Part shown: positions 1-5,351 of the stretch, piece after piece
Numbering within the stretch: the stretch's first letter is position 1
Layout: each line of letters opens with the position of its first letter
Origin: SVKR01 sp963605115
GTDB taxonomy: Bacteria; Bacillota; Clostridia; Oscillospirales; Oscillospiraceae
Length of the DNA: 5,351 nucleotides
Reading direction: 5' to 3'
Assembly: GCA_963605115.1 (NCBI GenBank)
Contig: CAVCTM010000126.1
Span: forward strand, 1-5,351
Translations under genes and position numbers: made by a program
The notes under the pieces: generated by a model
What the model was told of the DNA's origin: nothing
The model's input: only the letters and a program-made list of their open reading frames with translations
Database searches by the model: none

Positions 1-645
1 GCCGTCGCCGGCGTGTTTGCGGTCGACTCCGGCAGCATCACGATCGACGGCGAGGACGTTACGCGCCAGCCGGAGCATAAGCGCGCCGCGCTGCTCGGCC
101 GCGTGTTTCAGGACCCGATGCTCGGCACCGCGCCGACGATGATGATCGAGGAAAACCTCGCGCTCGCGGCGCGCCGCGGCAAGTCCCGCGGGCTGCGCTG
201 GGGCATCACGAAGACCGAGCGGCTCGACTACCGCGAGCTGCTGCGCACGCTGGATCTCGGTCTTGAGGACCGCATGACGAGCAAGGTCGGGCTGCTCTCC
301 GGCGGCCAGCGTCAGGCGCTGACGCTGCTGATGGCGGCGCTGCGCCAGCCGAAGCTGCTGCTGCTCGACGAGCACACCGCCGCGCTCGACCCCAAGACCG
401 CCGCCAAGGTTCTGGAGCTCAGCGACCAGATCGTCGCGGAAAACCACCTCACCACGCTGATGATCACCCACAACATGCGCGACGCCATCGCCCACGGCAA
501 CCGCCTCATCATGATGGACGCCGGGCGCGTCGTCGTGGATATCTCCGGGCAGGAGAAGAAAAACCTCACCGTCCCGGACCTCCTCGCCCTCTTCTCCCGC
601 GCAAGCGGCAGCGACGAGGCAAACGACAAGATGCTGCTGTCGTGA
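1..645 (+). CDS. ABC transporter ATP-binding protein, COG1101-like family (5' partial)
   Basis: This is the ATP-hydrolysing subunit of an ABC importer, acting on the cytoplasmic face of a membrane permease. The reading frame is open to the left edge, so 214 codons are visible. About 45 N-terminal residues, including Walker A, are missing. Numbering from the first visible codon, I see the Q-loop glutamine Q37 (VFQDP), the signature LSGGQRQ (S100-Q105), Walker B with catalytic D123-E124, the D-loop ALDP (to P131) and the switch histidine H157 (MITHNM). The LDEHTAALDP form, with His after the catalytic Glu instead of the usual Pro, and the C-terminal end MLLS are what I remember of the COG1101 group. 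That group normally pairs with a PF04392 substrate-binding lipoprotein and a permease, in some species reported for tryptophan/tyrosine uptake. Those partners should lie upstream. It appears to be the last gene of its operon because a terminator follows within 10 nt. The substrate cannot be read from this fragment. Confidence 0.93.
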   Translation, partial: AVAGVFAVDSGSITIDGEDVTRQPEHKRAALLGRVFQDPMLGTAPTMMIEENLALAARRGKSRGLRWGITKTERLDYRELLRTLDLGLEDRMTSKVGLLSGGQRQALTLLMAALRQPKLLLLDEHTAALDPKTAAKVLELSDQIVAENHLTTLMITHNMRDAIAHGNRLIMMDAGRVVVDISGQEKKNLTVPDLLALFSRASGSDEANDKMLLS

Positions 646-651
646 AAGCAA

Positions 652-683
652 AAAGAGAGAACGCCGTGCGGCGTTCTCTCTTT
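652..683 (+). terminator. Intrinsic terminator after the ABC ATPase gene
   Basis: A perfect 14-bp stem (652-665 with 670-683) closes on a 4-nt GTGC loop and begins 7 nt after the ABC gene stop codon. The right arm ends in CTCTCTTT, so the T-rich part is inside the stem and only a mixed CAGTCTGTC follows. Termination may therefore be incomplete, which would fit the second hairpin terminator downstream. The A-rich left arm could also allow some termination from the opposite strand. Confidence 0.65.
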
Positions 684-689
684 CAGTCT

Positions 690-797
690 GTCAAAAAAGG
701 TCATCAACGCGGAGAAGCCGCACAATTTAAAGGCCTCCCTGTGCAAGGGAGGCCTTTAAACTGTGCGCCTTCGGCGCGCTGATAAGACTTTTTTGAC
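690..797. repeat. 108-bp imperfect inverted repeat (dispersed palindromic element, copy 1)
   Basis: The left arm 690-739 and right arm 747-797 are reverse complements apart from scattered mismatches and one indel, and they close on a 7-nt loop (TGTGCAA). The outer ends read GTCAAAAAAG and CTTTTTTGAC. The inner arms share an uninterrupted 14-bp match (TTTAAAGGCCTCCC). The right arm also holds a small hairpin of its own, GCGCC-TTC-GGCGC at 765-777. A related sequence recurs at 5234-5351, where 34 of 36 bases match (714-749 against 5243-5278). It is therefore a repeated element and not a one-off terminator. It has no coding capacity. From memory, palindromes with a CCTGTGCAAGG core are abundant between genes of high-GC clostridia. 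I see no target-site duplication. A non-autonomous mobile element (MITE-like) or a repeated RNA-structure element are both possible. Confidence 0.85.
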
Positions 798-799
798 CC

Positions 800-839
800 A
801 AATCCCCGCGGAGGCTCGCGCCTCCGCGGGGATTTTTTT
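800..839 (+). terminator. Strong intrinsic terminator upstream of recJ
   Basis: A 15-bp perfect stem (800-814 with 821-835) rich in GC, with a possible extra C-G pair closing a TCGC loop, runs directly into seven T residues at 833-839. This is a textbook rho-independent terminator on the + strand. It lies immediately after the palindromic element and 9 nt before the recJ -35 box, so it separates recJ-rel from readthrough out of the ABC operon. On the minus strand the stem is followed by only three T residues, so it is weak in that direction. Confidence 0.92.
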
Positions 840-847
840 CGGAAGCC

Positions 848-876
848 TTGCGCGGCGGGGGAAAAGATGTTATACT
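848..876 (+). promoter_or_regulatory. Predicted vegetative promoter of the recJ-rel operon
   Basis: TATACT at 871-876 differs from the consensus -10 box at one base and is preceded by TGT (868-870), giving an extended -10. A weak -35, TTGCGC at 848-853, keeps the TTG and sits at the ideal 17-nt spacing. The site lies just after a strong terminator and is the only good sigma-A-like match I found in the gap. Transcription would start near 883, leaving a leader of about 90 nt. The extended -10 probably compensates for the poor -35. Confidence 0.6.
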
Positions 877-882
877 GATTCA

Positions 883-972
883 TTGTGAAAGAATGGGGGG
901 CTTTCCGCGCGGAAAACGGGCAAAACTCTTAAGAAAAGCGCGCGGGAGCCGAAAAGAAGGAACTATAAAAAG
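883..972 (+). other. recJ 5' leader with palindrome and ribosome site
   Basis: This stretch between the predicted transcription start and recJ has a perfect 14-bp palindrome at 902-915 (TTTCCGCGCGGAAA). Part of it, CCGCGCG at 905-911, can alternatively pair with CGCGCGG at 939-945, close to the ribosome site. The Shine-Dalgarno sequence AAGGA is at 957-961, 11 nt before the recJ ATG, slightly long but acceptable. I see no known riboswitch or T-box motif. A 15-codon frame starting at GTG 885 has no ribosome site and is not called. Confidence 0.45.
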
Positions 973-2985
973 ATGATCTACACGAACTGGCACATTCCGG
1001 AGGGGCGGACGACCGTTCCGGAGGCGCTGACGGACGCGGGCTTTCTTCCGCTTCTGGCGGCGGTGCTGCATGTCCGCGGGCTGGACGACCCGGATGCGGC
1101 GCGGGAGTTTCTGGACTCCAGCCCCGCGCTGCTCGGCGACCCGCTGCTGCTGACGGACATGCCGCAGGCGGTGGGGCGGCTCGCGCGCGCCATCGCGCAG
1201 GGCGAAAAGGTCGCGGTCTACGGCGACTACGACGTCGACGGCATCACGAGCTCCTGCATGCTGACGGACTATCTCCGCGCCCGCGGGACGGACTGCACGC
1301 TCTATATCCCCGACCGGCTGACCGAGGGCTACGGCGTGAACGCCGCCGCGATCGAGCGCCTCGCCGCCGCGGGCGTGACGCTCATCGTCACGGTGGACTG
1401 CGGCGTCACGACCGTGGACGAGGCGGCGCGGGCGCGGGAGCTCGGCGTCGATATGGTCATCACGGACCACCACGAGTGTCAGGAAACGCTGCCGGACGCC
1501 GTTGCGGTCGTGGACCACAAGCGCCCGGACTGCAACTACCCGAACCACGATCTCGCGGGCGTCGGCGTGGCGTTCAAGCTGCTCTGCGCGCTGGAGGGCG
1601 ACGCGGAGGGCGTTCTGCGCCGCTACGCCGACCTTGTTGCGGTCGGCACGATCGCGGACGTGATGCCCCTCGTGGGCGAAAACCGCTATATCGTAAAGCG
1701 CGGGCTCGAAAAGCTCGAAACCGACCCGCGGCCCGGTCTGCGCGCGCTTCTGGACGAGACGGGGCTCAGCGGCAAGCGTGTCACGGCGATGAACGTCGGT
1801 TTTACGCTCGCGCCGCGGCTGAATGCGTCGGGCAGGCTCGGACAGGTCCGCACCGCGACGGAGCTGCTGCTCACGGACGATCCGCGCCGCGCCGCGCACT
1901 ACGCGGAGGAGCTCTGCCAGCTAAACCGCGACCGCCAGATGCTCGAAACGGACATCTGGCAGCAGGCGCTCGAACAGATCGGGCGCGAAAAGCCGGACGC
2001 GCCGCTCGTCTTAGCGAGCGAGGAGTGGCATCAGGGCGTCATCGGCATCGCCGCCTCGCGCCTGAGCGAAGCCTTCGGCGTGCCGAGCATTATGATCCGG
2101 CTCGACGGCGACAAGGGCAAGGGCTCCTGCCGCAGCAGCGGCGGCTTCAATCTTTTCGAGGCGCTGAGCGCCTGCGCGGAGCATCTGGAGGGCTTCGGCG
2201 GCCACGCGCTCGCCGCGGGACTCACGATCCAGCGGGAGAATATCCCCGCCTTCCGCGCCGCGATCGCGGAATATTACCGCGCGCACCCGGCGGAGACCGG
2301 CAGCACGCTGGAGCTGGACCTCGCCGTGGACGACCCGGCGCTGCTCGACATGCTCTGCGTGGAGGAGCTCGACCGGCTCGAGCCCTGCGGCGCGGGCAAT
2401 CCGCGCTGCCAGCTCGCGCTGCTCGGCGCGCGCGTCGCGGAGCTGACGCCCATCGGCAGCGGCAGGCACCTGCGGCTGCGGCTCGAAAAATTCGGGCGAA
2501 GCTTCGACGCTGTTTTCTTCTCCCACTCCGCGCAGGAGCTGGGGCTCCGCGCCGGCGACTGGGCGGACGCGGTGTTTTATCCCCAGATCAACGCGTTCCG
2601 CTCCCGGCGGAGCGTGCAGCTGCTCATCAGCGACCTGCGCAAATGCGACGACAAGCCGCTCCGGGCGATCCTGAACGGCGAGGTGCCGCCCGCGCTCGCC
2701 CCCTTCGCGCCGGAGCGCGGCGACTTTGTGCGCGTCTGGCGCGCCCTGACCGCGCGCGGCGGCGCGCTGACGGCTTCGCTGCGCGAGGCGCAGGAGCAGC
2801 TCGCGCCCACGCTGCGGCAGGAAAGCTTCTGCCTTTGTCTGAAAATTCTGGAGGAGCTCGGCCTCGTGACGCTCTCGCAGGAGGGCGGGGAGCTCGCCGT
2901 CCGGAGCGTTCCGGAGGCGCAGAAGGTCGATCTGGCATCCTCCCGCATCCTGCGCAGTCTGCGGGACGAAAGGAAGGCGCATTAA
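973..2985 (+). CDS. recJ: Single-stranded-DNA-specific 5'-3' exonuclease RecJ
   Basis: RecJ digests single-stranded DNA 5' to 3' in the cytoplasm. It acts with RecQ-type helicases in recombination, in replication-fork repair and in mismatch or base-excision repair. The 670-residue protein has the full DHH-family metal site: DYDVDG (D85, D87), DCG (D142), DHH (D165-H167) and the later Asp of GTIADVMPL (D229). The DHHA1 domain carries GGHALAAG (G409-G416). An OB-fold region follows, with LEPCGAGNP (L469-P477), GRHLRLRL and NAFRSRRSVQL (N540-L550). Residues about 560-670 form an extra C-terminal domain, probably winged-helix, as in other Bacillota. It is longer than E. coli RecJ (577 aa) and shorter than the B. 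subtilis protein (about 786 aa). The ATG is chosen for the AAGGA upstream and because the conserved N-terminal region starts at once (NWHIPEG). All catalytic residues are present, so an active enzyme is expected. It is the first gene of the operon with rel. Confidence 0.97.
   Translation: MIYTNWHIPEGRTTVPEALTDAGFLPLLAAVLHVRGLDDPDAAREFLDSSPALLGDPLLLTDMPQAVGRLARAIAQGEKVAVYGDYDVDGITSSCMLTDYLRARGTDCTLYIPDRLTEGYGVNAAAIERLAAAGVTLIVTVDCGVTTVDEAARARELGVDMVITDHHECQETLPDAVAVVDHKRPDCNYPNHDLAGVGVAFKLLCALEGDAEGVLRRYADLVAVGTIADVMPLVGENRYIVKRGLEKLETDPRPGLRALLDETGLSGKRVTAMNVGFTLAPRLNASGRLGQVRTATELLLTDDPRRAAHYAEELCQLNRDRQMLETDIWQQALEQIGREKPDAPLVLASEEWHQGVIGIAASRLSEAFGVPSIMIRLDGDKGKGSCRSSGGFNLFEALSACAEHLEGFGGHALAAGLTIQRENIPAFRAAIAEYYRAHPAETGSTLELDLAVDDPALLDMLCVEELDRLEPCGAGNPRCQLALLGARVAELTPIGSGRHLRLRLEKFGRSFDAVFFSHSAQELGLRAGDWADAVFYPQINAFRSRRSVQLLISDLRKCDDKPLRAILNGEVPPALAPFAPERGDFVRVWRALTARGGALTASLREAQEQLAPTLRQESFCLCLKILEELGLVTLSQEGGELAVRSVPEAQKVDLASSRILRSLRDERKAH
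2969..2977 (+). promoter_or_regulatory. Ribosome binding site of rel inside the recJ 3' end
   Basis: AAAGGAAGG lies within the last codons of recJ, with its end 11 nt before the rel ATG at 2989. The recJ TAA (2983-2985) falls between the site and the start. Ribosomes finishing recJ would therefore stop next to the rel start, so the two genes are likely translationally coupled. No promoter is evident between them. Confidence 0.75.
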
Positions 2986-2988
2986 AAA

Positions 2989-5220
2989 ATGGAGATCAAA
3001 AAGGAATTTGAACCGGCAGTGGAGCAGTGCTGGACCGAGCTGGAGGACAAGATCCGCGAGGCGAAGCTCTCCGTGGACTTCGGCCGCGTGCGCGCGGCGT
3101 TCAACGTCGCCGCGACCAGCCATGAGGGGCAGAAGCGGCGCGACGGCTCGCCCTACGTCACCCACTGCGCCGCCGCAGCGGACATCATCGTGGACATGGG
3201 GCTCGACGAGGACTCCATCGTCGCCGCGCTGCTCCATGACACGATCGAGGACACGCCCATCACCTATGACGACATCCGCAAGCAGTTCGGCACGGACGTC
3301 GCCGACATCGTGGAGGGCGTCACGAAGCTCACCCGCGTGAACTACACGAGCCGCGAGGACGAGCAGATGGAGAACATGCGCAAGATGCTCATGGCGATGA
3401 GCAAGGACATCCGCGTCATCCTCATCAAGCTCGCCGACCGGCTGCACAACATGCGCACGATGGACTATCAGACGCCGGAAAAGCAGCGCATGAAAAGCCG
3501 CGAGACGATGGAGATCTACGCCCCCATCGCCCACCGCCTCGGCATGCAGGCGATCAAGTGGGAGCTCGAAGACCTCTCGCTGAAGTATCTCGACCCCGTG
3601 GCGTATCAGCACATTCTCGACGAGATCGACGCCCACCGCGACGACTATGAGCGCTTTATGATGCGCATGGAGGACCAGATCCGCGCCCGATTAGCCGAGT
3701 GGGGCATCGAGAGCACGATCTACCACCGCATCAAGCATATTTACAGCATTTTCCGCAAGATGTACACCCAGAAGCTGGACCTCGACGAGATCTTCGACAT
3801 CTGCGGTCTGCGCGTCATCGTGAACGACCTCTCCGACTGCTACAACGTGCTCGGTCAGGTCCACGATATGTTCAAGCCCGTGCCGGGCAAGTTCAAGGAC
3901 TATATCTCAACGCCGAAGCCGAACGGCTATCAGTCGCTCCAGACAACAGTCATCGGTCCCGAAGCCATCCCCTTCGAGGTGCAGATCCGCACATGGGAGA
4001 TGCACCGCACGGCGGAGTACGGCGTCGCGGCGCACTGGAAGTATAAGTCCGGCGAGGCGGGCGTCAAGGAGGGCGACGAGGAGAAGTTCGCGTGGATCCG
4101 CCGCCTGCTGGAGACGCAGCAGGAGTCGGACGCGGAGGACTTTCTCTCCGGGCTCAAGGTGGAGATGTTCGCCGACGAGGTGTTCGTGTTCACCCCGAAG
4201 GGGGATGTCAGCTCCCTCCCCGCCGGCGCGACGCCCATCGACTTTGCTTACAACATCCACTCCGCCGTCGGCAACTCCATGGTCGGCGCGAAGGTCAACG
4301 GCCGCATCGTGCCCTTCGGACATGTGCTGCAAAACGGCGACATCGTCGAGATCCTCACGAGCAAGGCGGCGCCGGGACCGAGCCGCGACTGGCTCAAGAT
4401 CGCGAAAAGCGGCTCCGCCCGCGCGAAGATCAAGCAGTGGCTCAAGAAGGAAAAGCGCGATGAGAACATCGTGCAGGGCAAGGAGATGCTCGACGCGGAG
4501 CTCCGCCGCTGCGAGATCACGCAGGCGGAGATCGCGGAGAGCAACGTGCTCGCAACGATCCTGAAAAAGCTCGCCATGACTTCGATGGACGACGTTTACG
4601 CCGCCATCGGCTACGGCGGTCTGACCGCGAACAAGATCGCGAACCGCATCCGCGACGAGCTCATCCGCGCCCAGAAAGCGGCAGACGCCGCGGAGAAGAC
4701 CGCGCTCGACCGCGTGAACGAGGCGGCGGCGCGCCGCAGCGAGCGCGACAGCCAGCGCCACCCCAATCAGGGCGTGCTCGTCGACGGGCTCGACAACTGC
4801 CTTATCAAGTTTGCGCGCTGCTGCACCCCCGTCCCCGGCGACGAGATCGTGGGCTTCATCACCCGCGGCTACGGCGTCTCCATCCACCGCACGGACTGCC
4901 AGAACCACATCTCCGGGCGCTTAAACCCCGACGGCGGCGGTCGCTGGGTGGACGCGAGTTGGGCGATCCACCCGACGGAGACCTATATCACGACGCTGAA
5001 GCTGAGCTCCGACGACCGCAATGCGCTCATCATGGACATCGCGATGGTGCTCAACTCCATGAACGCCAAGGTCCGCGCCCTCTCCTCCCGCGACGTCGGC
5101 AACGGCCGCGCCATGACCACCCTCACCCTCGAAGTCCGCGACCGCGACGAGTTAAACGCGGTCATCGCAAGGCTGACGGCAGTGCCGGGGGTGCGCGAGG
5201 TGCAGAGAATCAACGGGTAA
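2989..5220 (+). CDS. rel: Bifunctional (p)ppGpp synthetase/hydrolase, Rel (RelA/SpoT family)
   Basis: This is the long RSH enzyme that makes (p)ppGpp from ATP and GDP/GTP on starved ribosomes and hydrolyses it otherwise. The 743 residues are full length. The HD hydrolase domain is intact: H59, H83-D84, E87-D88, and D150/N154 in KLADRLHNMRT, each 6 residues beyond the Streptococcus equisimilis Rel equivalents. The synthetase domain has R247, K249, S253 and K257 (HRIKHIYSIFRKM), D270, Y314 and E330 (EVQIRT). Three positions look atypical: H246 where Gly is usual, K301 in KFKD (normally RFKD) and Q318 where YxSxH has His. The regulatory half is complete. It has a TGS domain at about 392-455, GPSRDW (to W468), a helical region, a zinc-finger/RIS domain with C611-C612, H633 and C637, and an ACT domain at about 670-743. 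The Lys-rich KFKD form resembles bifunctional enzymes (RXKD), not RelA-only ones (EXDD). Regulation is expected to be through the ribosome and ligand binding. No internal promoter is seen. Confidence 0.97.
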   Translation: MEIKKEFEPAVEQCWTELEDKIREAKLSVDFGRVRAAFNVAATSHEGQKRRDGSPYVTHCAAAADIIVDMGLDEDSIVAALLHDTIEDTPITYDDIRKQFGTDVADIVEGVTKLTRVNYTSREDEQMENMRKMLMAMSKDIRVILIKLADRLHNMRTMDYQTPEKQRMKSRETMEIYAPIAHRLGMQAIKWELEDLSLKYLDPVAYQHILDEIDAHRDDYERFMMRMEDQIRARLAEWGIESTIYHRIKHIYSIFRKMYTQKLDLDEIFDICGLRVIVNDLSDCYNVLGQVHDMFKPVPGKFKDYISTPKPNGYQSLQTTVIGPEAIPFEVQIRTWEMHRTAEYGVAAHWKYKSGEAGVKEGDEEKFAWIRRLLETQQESDAEDFLSGLKVEMFADEVFVFTPKGDVSSLPAGATPIDFAYNIHSAVGNSMVGAKVNGRIVPFGHVLQNGDIVEILTSKAAPGPSRDWLKIAKSGSARAKIKQWLKKEKRDENIVQGKEMLDAELRRCEITQAEIAESNVLATILKKLAMTSMDDVYAAIGYGGLTANKIANRIRDELIRAQKAADAAEKTALDRVNEAAARRSERDSQRHPNQGVLVDGLDNCLIKFARCCTPVPGDEIVGFITRGYGVSIHRTDCQNHISGRLNPDGGGRWVDASWAIHPTETYITTLKLSSDDRNALIMDIAMVLNSMNAKVRALSSRDVGNGRAMTTLTLEVRDRDELNAVIARLTAVPGVREVQRING

Positions 5221-5233
5221 GAGGATCAGAATC

Positions 5234-5351
5234 CACCGCGGCGAAGCCGCACAGTTTAAAGGCCCCCCTGTGCAAGGGCACCCCCAGTGCGCACACTGGG
5301 GGCGTGCACAGCAGCGCTGGCGCGAAGCGCCTGAGGGGTTGTAAGCTTACG
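5234..5351. repeat. Dispersed palindromic element, copy 2 (rearranged, right edge open)
   Basis: It starts 14 nt after the rel stop codon. It has a chain of hairpins: GCGGC-GAA-GCCGC (5238-5250), a nested structure with outer 7-bp stem CTGTGCA/TGCACAG (5268-5274 with 5305-5311) and inner 9-bp stem CCCCCAGTG/CACTGGGGG (5281-5289 with 5294-5302), then GGCGC-GAA-GCGCC (5319-5331). Positions 5243-5278 match 714-749 at 34 of 36 bases, which ties it to the element upstream of recJ. Unlike copy 1 it lacks the long simple right arm. The inner hairpin appears to replace the GGGAGGCCTTTAAA half. No T-tract follows, so it is not a standard terminator, although it could stall or stabilise the 3' end of the recJ-rel mRNA. 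The element may continue past the window. Confidence 0.72.
5341..5350. repeat. Perfect 10-bp palindrome at the right edge
   Basis: GTAAGCTTAC is fully self-complementary and sits at the outer edge of the second palindromic element. It may be the element's boundary, the start of another hairpin, or chance. The window ends one base later, so this cannot be decided here. Confidence 0.4.

Noticed and set aside
312..746. Open frame of 144 codons on the minus strand opposite the ABC gene end
   Set aside because: It overlaps the ABC ATPase Walker B and H-loop coding sequence, both terminator arms and half of the repeat. The Ser-rich stretch is the complement of Leu/Asp/Glu codons.
691..797. TTGAC motifs at both ends of the inverted repeat as -35 promoter boxes
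   Set aside because: No TATAAT-like sequence lies 16-18 nt downstream of either on the relevant strand.
690..797. Possible CRISPR repeat or small RNA gene
   Set aside because: There is no regular array of repeats and spacers, and no independent promoter is visible. The related sequence is 4.5 kb away.
880..1899. Open frame of 339 codons on the minus strand opposite the recJ 5' half
   Set aside because: Arg/Ala/Val-rich shadow that would start inside recJ and run over the recJ promoter region. There are no motifs.
1476..3011. Open frame of 511 codons on the + strand, shifted relative to recJ
   Set aside because: It is almost entirely Arg, Ala and Gly, which is typical of the wrong frame in GC-rich DNA. 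It overlaps recJ, whose motifs are intact throughout.
2011..3636. Long open frame of 541 codons on the minus strand across the recJ-rel junction
   Set aside because: It lies opposite two well-supported genes and its composition (rich in Arg, Ala, Leu, His, Val) is that of a high-GC antisense shadow. No recognisable domain or ribosome site is seen.
3907..4908. Open frame of 333 codons on the minus strand opposite rel
   Set aside because: Shadow composition (repeated Leu, Ala, Arg, Asp, Val), no family resemblance, and fully inside rel.
1..5351. A hidden defence or novel multi-gene system
   Set aside because: All coding space is explained by a transporter ATPase, RecJ and Rel, each with intact family motifs. 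RecJ-Rel linkage is a known housekeeping arrangement.

Overview
This is a GC-rich bacterial window with third codon positions mostly G or C. It carries an unlinked ABC-transporter gene end, a heavily structured intergenic region, and a two-gene housekeeping operon, recJ-rel, all on the + strand. The bifunctional-type Rel directly behind recJ, the intrinsic terminators with T-tracts, the AAGGA-type ribosome sites and the palindromic repeats with a CCTGTGCAAGG core all point to a Bacillota genome. A high-GC gut clostridium of the Oscillospirales/Oscillospiraceae type is most likely. That placement is inference from gene order and remembered repeat style, not from a marker gene.

Layout. Positions 1-645 hold the C-terminal four fifths of an ABC ATPase of the COG1101-like family. 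Walker A lies off the left edge. Positions 646-972 hold no gene. They contain, in order, a first terminator hairpin (652-683), a 108-bp near-perfect inverted repeat (690-797), a strong second terminator (800-839), a promoter (848-876) and a leader with a ribosome site in front of recJ. recJ (973-2985) and rel (2989-5220) follow with only 3 nt between them and are almost certainly co-transcribed and translationally coupled. Positions 5221-5351 hold a second, rearranged copy of the repeat seen at 690-797, cut by the right edge. No T-tract terminator follows rel inside the window.

Function. RecJ is the 5'-3' single-strand DNA exonuclease of recombination and mismatch/base-excision repair. Rel makes and degrades the stringent-response alarmone (p)ppGpp. 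Their linkage is common in Bacillota, but there the purine-salvage gene apt usually sits between them, and here it is absent.

I found no clearly new system. The points most worth a second look are the unusual residues in the Rel synthetase site (Gln in place of the His of YxSxH, KFKD in place of RFKD), the missing apt, and the related palindromic repeats bracketing the recJ-rel operon.
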